Positions 35,703-45,215 of a stretch of 64,000 nt of DNA are shown here, piece after piece. The DNA lies in NCBI GenBank assembly GCA_938041435.1, contig CALISR010000014.1:97995-161994 (forward strand), in the 5' to 3' direction. Position numbers and translations under genes: made by a program. Below the pieces are notes generated by a model. The model made no database searches and had not been told where the DNA came from. It saw only the letters and a program-made list of their open reading frames with translations. Source of the DNA: an uncultured Candidatus Saccharibacteria bacterium. Lineage in GTDB: Bacteria > Patescibacteriota > Saccharimonadia > Saccharimonadales > Saccharimonadaceae. Each line of letters begins with the position of its first letter. The stretch's first letter is position 1.

Positions 35703-36887
35703 ATGGCAGATTTCGATCGAAGTAAGCCACACATTAACGTTGGTACTATGGGTCACGTCGACCACGGTAAAACAACGTTAACGGCTGCCATCACTCACGT
35801 GTTGGCAAAGCGTCTTCCAAGCGATGTAAACAAGCCTCGCAACTACGAAGACATCGACAACGCTCCTGAGGAGAAGCAACGCGGTATTACCATCGCCAGC
35901 TCCCACCAGGAATACGAGTCGGAGAAGCGCCACTACGCGCACGTTGACATGCCAGGTCACGCCGACTACGTCAAGAACATGATTACTGGTGCCGCTCAGA
36001 TTGACGGTGCTGTGCTGGTGGTTGCCGCCAACGACGGTCCATTGCCACAGACACGCGAGCACGTGCTGCTTGCTCACCAGGTTGGTGTGCCAAAGATCGT
36101 CGTCTTCCTCAACAAGATGGACTTGGCCGACCCAGAGTTGGTTGAGTTGGTTGAGATGGACGTCCGCGAGCTGCTCACCAAGAACGGCTACGATGGCGAC
36201 AACGCACCAATCATCAAGGGTTCTGCTACCAAGGCGCTCGAGGGCGATACTGAGGCAGAGGACGCCGTAATGGAGCTGGTGGCTGCTATGGACGACTACT
36301 TCGAGTTGCCTCAGCGCGACCTCGATAAGCCATTCTTGATGCCAATCGAGGATGTCTTCTCGATCAAGGGTCGTGGTACAGTTGCAACCGGTCGTATCGA
36401 GCAGGGTGTCATCAAGATCAACGATCCAGTAGAGATTGTTGGTCTTAAGCCAACTCAGACCTCTGTCGTGACTGGTGTTGAAGCCTTCAAGAAGAGCCTC
36501 GACCAAGGTCAGGCAGGTGACAACGCTGGTCTGTTGCTGCGCGGTATCGAGCGCACCCAGATCGAGCGCGGTCAGGTGATTGTCGCTCCAGGCACACTCA
36601 CCCCACACACCGAGTTTGAGGCGGAAGTCTACATCCTTAAGAAGGAAGAGGGTGGCCGCCACACACCATTTAGCAAGGGCTACAAGCCACAGTTCTACTT
36701 CCGCACAACGGACGTGACTGGTGAGATTGAGCTCCCTGCCGACAAGGAAATGGTGATGCCAGGCGACCAAGTAACCTTTAAGGTGACCTTGAACGCCCCA
36801 ATCGCTATGGACAAGGGTCAAGACTTCGCTATCCGCGAAGGTGGCCGTACAGTCGGTGCCGGTGTTGTGACCAACATCGTCAAGTAG
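35703..36887 (+). CDS. tuf: Elongation factor Tu
   Basis: 394 residues, full length. [17 protein letters not shown] (G1), [14 protein letters not shown] (switch I), [16 protein letters not shown] (G3), [11 protein letters not shown] (G4) and the domain II-III strings [13 protein letters not shown] and [19 protein letters not shown] are present. Delivers aminoacyl-tRNA to the ribosome. It stands alone with its own promoter and terminator. Codon use is strongly biased, as expected for high expression. Confidence 0.98.
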   Translation: MADFDRSKPHINVGTMGHVDHGKTTLTAAITHVLAKRLPSDVNKPRNYEDIDNAPEEKQRGITIASSHQEYESEKRHYAHVDMPGHADYVKNMITGAAQIDGAVLVVAANDGPLPQTREHVLLAHQVGVPKIVVFLNKMDLADPELVELVEMDVRELLTKNGYDGDNAPIIKGSATKALEGDTEAEDAVMELVAAMDDYFELPQRDLDKPFLMPIEDVFSIKGRGTVATGRIEQGVIKINDPVEIVGLKPTQTSVVTGVEAFKKSLDQGQAGDNAGLLLRGIERTQIERGQVIVAPGTLTPHTEFEAEVYILKKEEGGRHTPFSKGYKPQFYFRTTDVTGEIELPADKEMVMPGDQVTFKVTLNAPIAMDKGQDFAIREGGRTVGAGVVTNIVK

Positions 36888-36911
36888 TTTGCACAGTACT
36901 CGCAAACTCAC

Positions 36912-36939
36912 AAAATACCTCCCACAGGGGAGGTATTTT
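36912..36939 (+). terminator. Terminator of tuf
   Basis: Stem AAAATACCTCCC / GGGAGGTATTTT with a 4-base loop and a following T-run, 24 bases past the tuf stop. Confidence 0.93.
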
Positions 36940-36972
36940 TGTTTTTTACACAAAAGATGGTATGATACCGCT

Positions 36973-38409
36973 ATGAACTATACTATCACGAAGCATACCA
37001 CCACGCAGGGTTTGCCTGTCTGGCTGGTCGACACTCCTGATGCAGCAACGATTCAAACTACCATTGCCGTGCGGGCAGGGTATGAGTACGCTGGTGACGC
37101 TCGCATCTACGAAGCACCACGTATCGTCCAGCACGTCCTGACCCAAACCATGAATGATAACCACATTGGCGCGTCAGCGTGTATCTACCAAGATCGGCTG
37201 CAGCATTTTGTGGCTTATTCACTTCAGGCAGAGAGCGCACCGCAGTTTGCTACAAAGCTGGGTCACATGATACACAGCCTCTATCAAACACGTATCACAC
37301 GCAGTGCCTTCCAGACTGCTAAAAAGCGCACGCTTGCCGAGCTTGCTAAGGAAGAGCATGATATTGATGCTGCACTGATGAGCGACAATCAGTACCAGAT
37401 GTTTGGACGGCCAAAGCTCGCACAGCGTACTCAATCAGCAACTGATATATCACTAAGAGATGTGCAGCGATTTTATGGGATGCTTTATACACTAGCTAAC
37501 AGTGACATTGTTATCACTGCTAATATGCACGCGCCTGATTGGGATGAGACGGTAATTCTGCAGGCGATTGAGCAAGCTTGTGATGGTGCCGCGGTTGGGC
37601 AGCAATTTCCGCTCTATCAGCTGAGCCGTCTCAAGACCATAACGCAGCAAGGTCGCTACGGGTCAATTATTGTGCCCCGGGATTCAGCAAAGTTCCTCCA
37701 GGGCGGGGACTCATCATACACAATTGGTATTCACGGATTTCGCCTCAACTCCGTACAGAATCCACTCATGGAGATAAGCATTCGGATGCTTACAGAATGC
37801 ATATTGGTGTTATTTACGGTGTCGAAGTGGTTTGACGATTCATTCAAAGACCATCCACTATACCAAGCGCAATGTGTAGCAAAATATTGCCGATTGTTTA
37901 ATATGTTTATTCGTGAAACTGGGCAATCATATCGATTTATGATTCATTATATTGTCGAGGATGACAATATGCCACTGTTTGAGAAAAAACTGTGGCAGGG
38001 ATTACAAAAGCTTGCAAATGAAGGAGTACCCCCTGAGGTATTTAAGATTGCTCGGCAGGCAGTGCTGTGGCGGATTAATAATGAGACAAAGACAGCAGAG
38101 CAGTTTCATCAGTGGATAACGCGGCAGATCATTAAACGATTTGATGATAAAAAACCGATAGTGAGTAGTGAGGATCTTATCAAAGCATGCCGCCAAATAG
38201 ATCCACAAATGGTTATGAATGTAGCGAAGGTTTCGCTCCTCAAGAATGCTATTTTTAATACCCACATGACAATTGAGGGTCATCATCAAGCAATTGCAAA
38301 AACGATCTATAACACCATGCAACCAGTACTACTCGACTATAACGATCTCATACAGGAAGGGGCAGCAAAGGAAATGAGACATCACAATACACCTGATAAA
38401 AATATGTAA
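36973..38409 (+). CDS. M16-like peptidase homologue lacking the catalytic motif
   Basis: 478 residues from the ATG at 36973 (TATGAT ends 6 bases upstream). The N-terminus GLPVWLVDTPDAAT and TIAVRAGYEYAG matches the first strands of M16 (insulinase/processing peptidase) proteins, and a second half with repeated fold features follows. Where M16 enzymes have HxxEH, this protein has RIVQH (in APRIVQHVL), so the zinc ligand and the catalytic Glu are missing. Small-genome bacteria often have M16 pairs of one active and one inactive subunit; no active partner is in this window. Role is probably structural or as a partner subunit. Confidence 0.65.
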   Translation: MNYTITKHTTTQGLPVWLVDTPDAATIQTTIAVRAGYEYAGDARIYEAPRIVQHVLTQTMNDNHIGASACIYQDRLQHFVAYSLQAESAPQFATKLGHMIHSLYQTRITRSAFQTAKKRTLAELAKEEHDIDAALMSDNQYQMFGRPKLAQRTQSATDISLRDVQRFYGMLYTLANSDIVITANMHAPDWDETVILQAIEQACDGAAVGQQFPLYQLSRLKTITQQGRYGSIIVPRDSAKFLQGGDSSYTIGIHGFRLNSVQNPLMEISIRMLTECILVLFTVSKWFDDSFKDHPLYQAQCVAKYCRLFNMFIRETGQSYRFMIHYIVEDDNMPLFEKKLWQGLQKLANEGVPPEVFKIARQAVLWRINNETKTAEQFHQWITRQIIKRFDDKKPIVSSEDLIKACRQIDPQMVMNVAKVSLLKNAIFNTHMTIEGHHQAIAKTIYNTMQPVLLDYNDLIQEGAAKEMRHHNTPDKNM

Positions 38410-38422
38410 GCAATATAAGATT

Positions 38423-38453
38423 AAAAAGAGTGATAGTTGCTATCACTCTTTTT
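38423..38453. terminator. Bidirectional terminator between the M16-like gene and rpsJ
   Basis: Perfect 14-bp stem AAAAAGAGTGATAG / CTATCACTCTTTTT with a 3-base loop; serves both converging genes. Confidence 0.93.
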
Positions 38454-38476
38454 TGATTAATCAGCGTATAGCGGTG

Positions 38477-38797
38477 CTACATCCGGATCTCGACATCCAC
38501 GCCAGCTGGCAAGCTAAGGTTGTGGAGGTTGTCGATTGTCTTGGGTGTAGCATTGGTGATGTCAATCAAGCGCTTGTGGACACGCATCTCGAATGTCTCA
38601 CCGCCAGTCTTGTATACGTGCGGACTTTTTACTACTGTGTAGCTGCTGCGCCGCGTTGGTAGTGGCACAGGACCTGCGACGTTTGCGCCAGTGCGCAGAG
38701 CGGTGTCGATAATTTGCTTGGCTGATTGGTCGATCACCTTGTGGTCGTATGCCTTGAGGCGAATCCGAATCTTGAGCCCTTGGTTGTTTTGAGCCAT
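38477..38797 (-). CDS. rpsJ: 30S ribosomal protein S10
   Basis: 106 residues from the ATG at 38797 (AGGAGG-type site AAAGGAGGAG directly upstream; the frame opens at 38884 but that is promoter sequence). [40 protein letters not shown] and [12 protein letters not shown] are S10 signatures. S10 also serves as NusE in antitermination. Here it is a single gene on the strand opposite to tuf and secY and not at the head of an S10 operon. Confidence 0.95.
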   Translation of the reverse strand: MAQNNQGLKIRIRLKAYDHKVIDQSAKQIIDTALRTGANVAGPVPLPTRRSSYTVVKSPHVYKTGGETFEMRVHKRLIDITNATPKTIDNLHNLSLPAGVDVEIRM

Positions 38798-39086
38798 TGC
38801 TCCTCCTTTTATGTGCAACTCTGTAACTTTAGCAAGATCGAAACAAGCTAAATTATCAGAGTAAATTAATAATACATCTAGCATTATATCATGAGAATAT
38901 ACATCGTGCGCTATTTGTTATGAGCTGCCATTAGTCTGCATCCAAACATCAGCTACAAAAGCACGAATCTCTCGCATATTTTTGAGCTTAAAGCCGGATT
39001 GACAACTGGCTCTTTCGCTTCTGGAGCAATTCGTGTATACTGTACTAGATATAGCGTTTAGTAGTTAGTGGCAAAAGGGACAACAT

Positions 39087-40562
39087 ATGAACTGGAAGAT
39101 TATTCTTCGATCGCTCAAAAATAAAGACATGCAAAAACGTCTTGGTATCGTGCTGGGGCTCATCGTCGCCTATCGTTTCTTGGCGCACGTGCCAGTGCCG
39201 TTGGCCGAACCAAGCCGACTTAAGGATATTATACAGAACGTCGTATCGGCGAGTGACTTTGGTGGTTTCTTAAACATCCTGACTGGTGGAGCATTGGCCC
39301 AGCTGTCTATTGTTTTGATCGGTCTTGGGCCGTTTATTAACGCCAGCATTATTACCCAGCTCCTTACCAAAGCTATCCCAAGCCTTGAGGAGATGCACAA
39401 AGATGGTGAGTCGGGCCGACGCAAGATCAACCAGTGGACGCGTATTGCTAGTGTGCCGCTGGCGATTGCTCAATCGATCGGTATCATCTATTTCCTGCGC
39501 CAATCGGTCCTGGCTGGGAGCACAACTGGTACAGTGGCTGGCTCCCTCCATGAGTGGATTGTCGCGGTAACGGCGCTCACTGCTGGCTCGCTACTCTTGA
39601 TGTGGCTCGGTGAGCTGATGACAGAGCAGGGCGTTGGTAATGGTATTAGCCTACTCATCTTCGCTAGTGTCATCAGTCAGCTACCAACCACCTTTGGGTC
39701 AATCTACTCATCGCTCTTTAATACTCAGAATGGTTCGCTCAGCGTCTTTGGCTGGTTCTCACTACCCGTTAACCCGACAACCTTCTGGACAGTAGTTGTC
39801 CTTGGGACGATCGGCCTCATCCTACTTTATCTCCTCGTTAAGATTAACGAAGCACAGCGCATTGTCACGATCAATTATGCCAAGCGGGTTGGCGGCAATA
39901 GCTCGTATGGTGGCATTAAGAGTATCTTGCCTATCAAGCTCATCGCTGCGGGTGTGGTACCAGTTATCTTTGCAGTGGCATTCCTCAGCTTACCAGCTTT
40001 CGTAGGGCAATTATTACATGCAACACCTGGTGCAAACCAGCAATTAGCAAATAACCTTATCCAATGGTTCCAGGCACCGACCGCTCAAACATACGCCACC
40101 GGTGGCCTGACAGTGCTTATCTACCCATCGATCTACTTCTTACTCGTCATTGCTTTTACCTACTTCTACACCGGTATCGTCTTTAATGCGAGCGAAATTA
40201 CGGAGAGTCTTGAAAACCAAGGTGGCTTCATTGAAGGGATTCGCCCTGGCCCTACCACTGAGAAGTATCTGTCACGCACCGTCAATCGGCTCAACCTGTT
40301 TGGGTCGCTTGCTCTGGGGCTCATCGCCATCATTCCGTTTGCGATCGACTACGTCTTTGCGCAGCTTGGCATTAATGCTAATAACATGGCAATTGGCGGT
40401 ACGAGCTTGCTTATCGTTGTGACTGTTGGCCTTGAGACACTCCGTCAGATTAACTCACGAGCGCTGATGGTAACATATGACGACTTCTCGGTCGATGACC
40501 TTGATACTAAGCCAAAGAAGCGTGGCTTACTCGGCCGGCGGCGTACTACCGCAAAGGCATAA
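39087..40562 (+). CDS. secY: Preprotein translocase subunit SecY
   Basis: 491 residues with ten predicted membrane helices. RFLAHVPVPLAEPSRL (helix 1 end), GLGPFINASIITQLLT, GNGISLLIFASVI, the cytoplasmic loop RVGGNSSYGGIKSILPIK and the C-terminal GIRPGPTTEKYLSRTVNRL are conserved SecY strings. It forms the channel with SecE (at 60982). It is outside the usual spc operon, alone, with TATACT near 39034 and its own terminator. Confidence 0.96.
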   Translation: MNWKIILRSLKNKDMQKRLGIVLGLIVAYRFLAHVPVPLAEPSRLKDIIQNVVSASDFGGFLNILTGGALAQLSIVLIGLGPFINASIITQLLTKAIPSLEEMHKDGESGRRKINQWTRIASVPLAIAQSIGIIYFLRQSVLAGSTTGTVAGSLHEWIVAVTALTAGSLLLMWLGELMTEQGVGNGISLLIFASVISQLPTTFGSIYSSLFNTQNGSLSVFGWFSLPVNPTTFWTVVVLGTIGLILLYLLVKINEAQRIVTINYAKRVGGNSSYGGIKSILPIKLIAAGVVPVIFAVAFLSLPAFVGQLLHATPGANQQLANNLIQWFQAPTAQTYATGGLTVLIYPSIYFLLVIAFTYFYTGIVFNASEITESLENQGGFIEGIRPGPTTEKYLSRTVNRLNLFGSLALGLIAIIPFAIDYVFAQLGINANNMAIGGTSLLIVVTVGLETLRQINSRALMVTYDDFSVDDLDTKPKKRGLLGRRRTTAKA

Positions 40563-40583
40563 GCTATCACTAATATATTTCGC

Positions 40584-40619
40584 AAAAATACCGCCACCTT
40601 CATCTGTGGCGGTATTTTT
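40584..40619 (+). terminator. Terminator of secY
   Basis: Perfect 14-bp stem AAAAATACCGCCAC / GTGGCGGTATTTTT, 22 bases past the secY stop. Confidence 0.94.
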
Positions 40620-40927
40620 GATACGGTTCCGTATTCCATAATAATTCGTTCATGAGTCTTTAGAACGTGCGCTATGAGTGGCATAGCGCCTCATTATTGC
40701 AATTCATATAGAAGGGGAGGATGCAGAACCGTAGCGGGATAGAGGCTGTTGAATAATGGTGAGCTTTTAAGCCTATATATCCATGAAAGCCTAGAGAGTG
40801 CTACTTTTAGAAGTAGAGCTATCTCTCTTACGACTCCATTCTGATGTAAGAATAGGGCCATCCATAATCTCACAATAAATAATGCAAAAAGCTGGCTACT
40901 CCTCTTTACTCCTACAGAGAAATAGCG
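40620..40927. other. Intergenic region without a recognised gene
   Basis: About 310 bases between the secY terminator and the infA promoter. Weakly structured and AT-rich; the longest reading frame is on the minus strand, overlaps the infA start and resembles no family. No tRNA or known structured RNA was recognised. Confidence 0.45.
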
Positions 40928-40933
40928 TATAAT
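40928..40933 (+). promoter_or_regulatory. -10 box of the infA-rpsI operon
   Basis: TATAAT, 16 bases before the infA ATG. No Shine-Dalgarno sequence lies in the short leader. It is the only clear promoter before the run of nine genes ending at 44971. Confidence 0.75.
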
Positions 40934-40949
40934 ACGAAGCTGTATATCT

Positions 40950-41174
40950 ATGGCAAGTTCGAAAGAAGTTATCAAATTGCGCGGCAAGGTAGTGGAAGCA
41001 CTGCCTAATACGCAATTTAAGGTAGAATTAGAGAACGGCCTAAGCATTATCGCTCACATCAGCGGCAAGATGCGCAAGCATCACATCCGTTTGGTCCCAG
41101 GCGATACCGTGGAAGTCGAGTTAACCCCTTACGATCTCACGAAGGGCAGAATCGTCTTCCGCGCACGCGTTTAA
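40950..41174 (+). CDS. infA: Translation initiation factor IF-1
   Basis: 74 residues, an S1-type OB fold. [44 protein letters not shown] and FRARV at the end are the family strings. Head of a nine-gene operon: infA-rpmJ-rpsM-rpsK-rpsD-rpoA-rplQ-rplM-rpsI. Confidence 0.96.
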   Translation: MASSKEVIKLRGKVVEALPNTQFKVELENGLSIIAHISGKMRKHHIRLVPGDTVEVELTPYDLTKGRIVFRARV

Positions 41175-41251
41175 TAACGTAGAGCAGCGGCCTGATATCA
41201 CCGCTGTTCTCAGTAACAGCAGGTTTTTCCTGTAGGGAGATTTGTACGCTC

Positions 41252-41368
41252 ATGAAAGTTCGTGCGAGTGTCAAAAAGATCAGCCCCGATGATCAGCTGG
41301 TCCGGCGCAAAGGCCGACTCCGTGTCATCAACAAGAAAAAACCTAAGAATAAGCAAAGGCAGGGTTAA
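41252..41368 (+). CDS. rpmJ: 50S ribosomal protein L36, zinc-free form
   Basis: 38 residues: starts [11 protein letters not shown] and ends KNKQRQG, with [11 protein letters not shown] in the middle. The C+ form has Cys11, Cys14, Cys27 and a His as zinc ligands; here they are Ser11, Asp14 and Asn27 and no His is left. It lies between infA and rpsM, the normal place. ATG at 41252 with GGGAG about 14 bases upstream. Confidence 0.95.
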   Translation: MKVRASVKKISPDDQLVRRKGRLRVINKKKPKNKQRQG

Positions 41369-41370
41369 GC

Positions 41371-41757
41371 ATGGCTCGAATTGCTGGGGTAGTTATCCCA
41401 TCAGACAAGCAAGTGCACATTGCTCTTACCTACATCCATGGTATTGGGCGCACGCTTGCTCGAGACATCCTTGCGGCGGCAAAAATTGAGCCGACCACTC
41501 GGGTGAAAGATCTCACCGAGGCTGAGGAGCAGAAACTTCGCGACATTATCGACAAAGATTATGTCACTGAAGGCGATCTGCAACGCCTGGTGACCAACAA
41601 TATTAAACGCCTTAAAGACATTGGTGCATACCGCGGCTTGAGGCACAAAAATGGTTTGCCAACACGCGGTCAGCGCACTCGAACGAACGCACGAACTCGC
41701 AAGGGTAAGGCGATCGCCGTCGGCGGAGCACAGCCAAAGGCAGCAAGTAAGACGTAG
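41371..41757 (+). CDS. rpsM: 30S ribosomal protein S13
   Basis: 128 residues. [33 protein letters not shown], the helix-two-turns-helix [20 protein letters not shown] and [10 protein letters not shown] are S13 signatures. Contacts the P-site tRNA and S19 in the head of the small subunit. Starts 2 bases after the rpmJ stop. Confidence 0.96.
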   Translation: MARIAGVVIPSDKQVHIALTYIHGIGRTLARDILAAAKIEPTTRVKDLTEAEEQKLRDIIDKDYVTEGDLQRLVTNNIKRLKDIGAYRGLRHKNGLPTRGQRTRTNARTRKGKAIAVGGAQPKAASKT

Positions 41758-41772
41758 GAGAAAGGACGAGAT

Positions 41773-42162
41773 ATGGCACAAGCAAAATCCACCAAGAAAA
41801 AGCAGCGCCGATCAGTCCCATCTGGTCAGCTGCATGTACAGGCAACCTTTAACAACACTATCGTCACATTTGCAGATAGCAAGGGCAACGTCTTGACCGC
41901 TGCCAGCGCTGGTGCATGTGGTTTTCGTGGAAGTAAGAAAGGCACAGCCTATGCAGCACAGATTGCTGCAGAAAAAGCCGCAGAAGCTGCCAAGAGTAGC
42001 TACGGCATCCGCACTGTTGACGTATTTGTCAAGGGTGTTGGGCTCGGCCGTGATGCGGCAATCCGCGCAATGGCCGGCTTCGACATTGCCGTCAATAGCA
42101 TCAAAGATGTAACGGGTGTGCCACATGGTGGCGTTCGCCCACGAAAGGCAAGGAGGGCGTAA
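41773..42162 (+). CDS. rpsK: 30S ribosomal protein S11
   Basis: 129 residues. GQLHVQATFNNTIVTFADSK, SAGACGFRGSKKGTAYAAQ and VTGVPHGGVRPRKARRA at the end are canonical. Binds 16S rRNA near the Shine-Dalgarno cleft. GAGAAAGGA upstream is the ribosome-binding site. rpsD begins at the base after its stop. Confidence 0.97.
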   Translation: MAQAKSTKKKQRRSVPSGQLHVQATFNNTIVTFADSKGNVLTAASAGACGFRGSKKGTAYAAQIAAEKAAEAAKSSYGIRTVDVFVKGVGLGRDAAIRAMAGFDIAVNSIKDVTGVPHGGVRPRKARRA

Positions 42163-42780
42163 ATGGCACGAGATAGAAGCCCAATCGTGAAGCAGAGCCG
42201 TCGCGAAGGCGTAGCGCTTCACCCTAAAGCACACAAGATTTTGGCGCGCAAAAGCGGTATTCCGGGCGAGCACGCTCATGGCCGTCAGAGCAAGCCAAGC
42301 ATGTACGCAACCCAGCTGCGCGAAAAGCAGAAGGTGCGCCGCATGTATGGCCTACTGGAGAAGCAGTTTGCTAAGCTGATGAACGAAGCAACTCGCAAGC
42401 CAGGCCTGAGTGGCGAGAACTTGCTCCGCTTCCTCGAGCTCCGGCTCGACAACGCTGTATACCGTGCTGGCTTTGCGACAAGTCGTCGCCAGGCCCGCCA
42501 GCTGGTGAGTCACGGTCACTTTGAGCTTAATGGTCGCCGCGTCGATATTCCATCAATCCGCCTCAAGGCAGGGGATGTTATTACCGTTCGGCCAAAGAGT
42601 GCAAAGTCTGGCTACTTTACTGCAATTGACGACATCTACGGCAACACCTCCCAACCACCACTGAGTTGGCTTAAGAGCGATATCAAAAAACTCAAGATCG
42701 AAGTATCGGGCGAGCCAAAGCGCGAAGAAGCTGAAGCTGGCATCAACGAGCAGCTGATTGTTGAGTATTACTCACGCTAA
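42163..42780 (+). CDS. rpsD: 30S ribosomal protein S4, zinc-free form
   Basis: 205 residues. The S4 RNA-binding domain reads LELRLDNAVYRAGFATSRRQ and ARQLVSHGHFELNGRRVDIP. The N-terminal Cys4 zinc knuckle found in C+ forms is absent: the stretch KQSRREGVALHPKAHKILAR keeps the fold context but has no cysteine. S4 is a primary assembly protein and part of the mRNA entry helicase. Begins directly after rpsK and is followed by rpoA. Confidence 0.96.
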   Translation: MARDRSPIVKQSRREGVALHPKAHKILARKSGIPGEHAHGRQSKPSMYATQLREKQKVRRMYGLLEKQFAKLMNEATRKPGLSGENLLRFLELRLDNAVYRAGFATSRRQARQLVSHGHFELNGRRVDIPSIRLKAGDVITVRPKSAKSGYFTAIDDIYGNTSQPPLSWLKSDIKKLKIEVSGEPKREEAEAGINEQLIVEYYSR

Positions 42781-42803
42781 CAAGGGTAAGGAGAATTTTG
42801 TAC

Positions 42804-43727
42804 ATGTCTAAATTAATTCACGATCCGGCGTTGGCGCGCATCGATGACAATGGACCGCACAGCAGCACATTTGTCATTGAGCCATTGCACGCCAGCTACG
42901 GCAATACGCTGGGCAACAGCTTGCGCCGGGTACTACTGAGCAGTATTCGCGGTGGGGCCTTTACGGCTTTCCGGATGCAGGGTGCGACGCATGAGTTTAC
43001 CACTGTACCTGGCGTTAAAGAGGATGTTACTGACATCATGCTCAACCTCAAGGGTGTCGACTTGGTTGTTCACAGCGATGAGCCAGTCGAGCTGCGTCTT
43101 GAGAAGCAAGGTGCTGGTGCAGTAACCGCTGGGGATATTGCGACCAATGCCGAAGTTGAGGTCATCAACCCTGAGCACGTCATCTGCACGATTGATGACC
43201 CACAGGCGAATGTCGTCATTGATCTGGTGGCCGAGGCTGGTCGGGGGTACTACCCGATCGAAGAGTCGAGCGCTAACCGATTGCACAGCGACATGATCGC
43301 CATGGATGCACAGTTTAGCCCCGTGACTCGAGTGCGTTTTAAGGTAGATCCAACTCGTGTTGGTCAAGAAACCAACCTGGAGCGGCTTGAGATGACCGTC
43401 GAGACTGACGGTAGCTTGACGCCACGCGATGCCTTCGAGCAAGCTGCGGCGATTTTGGTCAATCAATACACCGCTCTGGCTGGTAGCACAACTGTTGTAT
43501 CGGCACCAGCGCTTGGCACCCAGACTGCTGAGGAAGATAACGAGCTAAATACCTCGATCGAAGACCTTGGCCTCAGTGCCCGCACCGCAAACGCGCTCAT
43601 CAACAATGAGATCCGCACCGTTCACGACCTCGTCACTTTGACGGAGCAGGACCTGCGCGAGCTCAAAGGCTTTGGCAGCAAAGCCCTCGACGAAGTAAAA
43701 GATAAACTAGCAGAATTGGAGCTCTAA
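42804..43727 (+). CDS. rpoA: DNA-directed RNA polymerase subunit alpha
   Basis: 307 residues. N-terminal dimerisation domain: FVIEPLHASYGNTLGNSLRR and VLLSSIRGGAFTAFRM. C-terminal DNA-binding domain: IEDLGLSARTANALINNEI and LRELKGFGSKALDEVKDKL, the helix-hairpin pair that contacts UP elements and activators. ATG at 42804 has AAGGAG 10 bases upstream; a TTG at 42798 is an alternative. rplQ begins at the base after its stop. Confidence 0.97.
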   Translation: MSKLIHDPALARIDDNGPHSSTFVIEPLHASYGNTLGNSLRRVLLSSIRGGAFTAFRMQGATHEFTTVPGVKEDVTDIMLNLKGVDLVVHSDEPVELRLEKQGAGAVTAGDIATNAEVEVINPEHVICTIDDPQANVVIDLVAEAGRGYYPIEESSANRLHSDMIAMDAQFSPVTRVRFKVDPTRVGQETNLERLEMTVETDGSLTPRDAFEQAAAILVNQYTALAGSTTVVSAPALGTQTAEEDNELNTSIEDLGLSARTANALINNEIRTVHDLVTLTEQDLRELKGFGSKALDEVKDKLAELEL

Positions 43728-44132
43728 ATGCATCGACACGGATACAAAGGGCGCAAGCTCGGCCGCGAACGCGATCAACGTCGAGCCCTGCTCAAAGGCC
43801 TAGCAACCAGCTTGGTTGTTGAGGAGCGAATCGAAACAACGCTGCCAAAGGCCAAGGAGTTGGTGCGCTACATCGAAAAGCTCATTACCAAAGCTAAGAA
43901 GGGTGACCTCGCTCATCGCCGCGCTGTCATTGCTGGACTCAGCACACAAGCTGCGGCAATCAAATTGGTTGACCAGATTGCCCCGCAACTCGGCCATCGG
44001 CCAAGCGGCCACGTGCGTGTGTATCGGACACGCCTGCGCCGTGGCGATGGTGCGCAGATGGCAGTGATTGAGTTTGTTGACGAGCTCAAGCCAATGCCTA
44101 AGCCCGAGGCAACCACAAAGGAGGCGAAATAG
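43728..44132 (+). CDS. rplQ: 50S ribosomal protein L17
   Basis: 134 residues. MHRHGYKGRKLGRERDQRRA, LLKGLATSLVVEERIETTLP and AKELVRYIEKLITKAKKGD are L17 strings; YRTRLRRGDGAQMAVIEFVD closes the domain, with a short basic/acidic tail beyond the usual end. Directly coupled to rpoA. Confidence 0.96.
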   Translation: MHRHGYKGRKLGRERDQRRALLKGLATSLVVEERIETTLPKAKELVRYIEKLITKAKKGDLAHRRAVIAGLSTQAAAIKLVDQIAPQLGHRPSGHVRVYRTRLRRGDGAQMAVIEFVDELKPMPKPEATTKEAK

Positions 44133-44134
44133 TT

Positions 44135-44572
44135 ATGGCTCACAAAACATTTTCGCAGAAACCAGCCGATGTTAGCCGGCGCTGGATTTTGATCGACGCG
44201 AGCCAAGCACCACTTGGCCGCACTGCGACAACCATTGCGCAGTACTTGGTCGGCAAATACAAGCCAACTTACACGCCGCACGTCGATGGAGGTGACTACG
44301 TTGTCGTTATCAACGCGGCTAAGGCTGTTGTGACTGGCAAGAAAGAGACAGACAAAATCTACTACCACCACAGTGGTTTCCCTGGTGGCATCAAAGACGC
44401 TCAGCTCAAAGAAGTGCGCGAAAACGCACCAGAGCGTATCATTACTGCTGCTGTGAAGGGCATGTTGCCCAAGAACAAGCTTGCAGCAGATCGCCTGGCT
44501 CGTCTCCGCGTCTTTGCTGGCGAAGAGCACACCCACACCGCACAGCAACCAGAGAAAGTAGAGGTACAATAA
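44135..44572 (+). CDS. rplM: 50S ribosomal protein L13
   Basis: 145 residues. ILIDASQAPLGRTATTIAQY, GGDYVVVINAAKAVVTGKK and MLPKNKLAADRLARLRVFAG are characteristic; YYHHSGFPGGIKD lies between. Early assembly protein of the large subunit. rpsI follows without a gap. Attachment of rplM-rpsI to the alpha operon is common in some lineages. Confidence 0.96.
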   Translation: MAHKTFSQKPADVSRRWILIDASQAPLGRTATTIAQYLVGKYKPTYTPHVDGGDYVVVINAAKAVVTGKKETDKIYYHHSGFPGGIKDAQLKEVRENAPERIITAAVKGMLPKNKLAADRLARLRVFAGEEHTHTAQQPEKVEVQ

Positions 44573-44971
44573 ATGGCACAAGCAACATACGACTATGGTC
44601 TTGGCCGGCGCAAAAGCGCTACTGCCCGCGCTCGACTGGTCAAAGGCAAGGGGAATGTGACGATCAATGGCAAGTCGGCGCTTGACTACTTGTCGGGTAA
44701 CAAGACACTGCTAGCTGAAGTGACCGACCCACTAGCCTTGGTTGGCAAGCAAAAAGAGTTTGACGTCACCGTCCTGGTGAAGGGTGGTGGCCTCAGCGGT
44801 CAGGTTGATGCTATCAAGATGGCAATCGCCAAAGCGATTACCGTTGGTGCACCAGACCTGCGTGGTACACTCAAAAAGGCCGAATTCTTGCGCCGCGACC
44901 CACGCGAAAAAGAGCGCAAAAAATACGGTTTACGCAGCGCCCGCAAACGCGAGCAATACTCGAAGCGTTAA
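44573..44971 (+). CDS. rpsI: 30S ribosomal protein S9
   Basis: 132 residues. YDYGLGRRKSATARARLVKG at the start, VKGGGLSGQVDAIKMAIAKA in the middle and the basic C-terminal tail KYGLRSARKREQYSKR that reaches the P-site. Last gene of the infA operon, followed by a terminator. Confidence 0.97.
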   Translation: MAQATYDYGLGRRKSATARARLVKGKGNVTINGKSALDYLSGNKTLLAEVTDPLALVGKQKEFDVTVLVKGGGLSGQVDAIKMAIAKAITVGAPDLRGTLKKAEFLRRDPREKERKKYGLRSARKREQYSKR

Positions 44972-44992
44972 GCATTCTTGCCTGTGTTTCAC

Positions 44993-45021
44993 AAATACCC
45001 TGTCAATATGGCAGGGTATTT
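44993..45021 (+). terminator. Terminator of the infA-rpsI operon
   Basis: Stem AAATACCCTG / CAGGGTATTT with a 9-base loop, followed by TGAGTTT, 21 bases after the rpsI stop. Confidence 0.88.
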
Positions 45022-45215
45022 TGAGTTTCATCAATCTATATTTATATTGCTTATGTGTGCCTTTTGCTGGTTTCTGGGATGATGTCAGGAGTAGCTACTT
45101 AATCACGATCGTGATTTAATACCAATAACGCCATTATTGACTATGCATATATGGCCCATAACCCTACAAAGCTAAAATGCTTAAAAACTTCGCAGTATCA
45201 TCGACCTCTCGTATG

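Noticed and set aside
35778..36953. 391-codon open frame on the minus strand over tuf
   Set aside because: Antisense shadow of tuf caused by biased codon use; it also crosses the tuf terminator.
40694..41047. 117-codon minus-strand frame between secY and infA
   Set aside because: Overlaps the infA start and promoter, has no ribosome site and reads like non-coding sequence.
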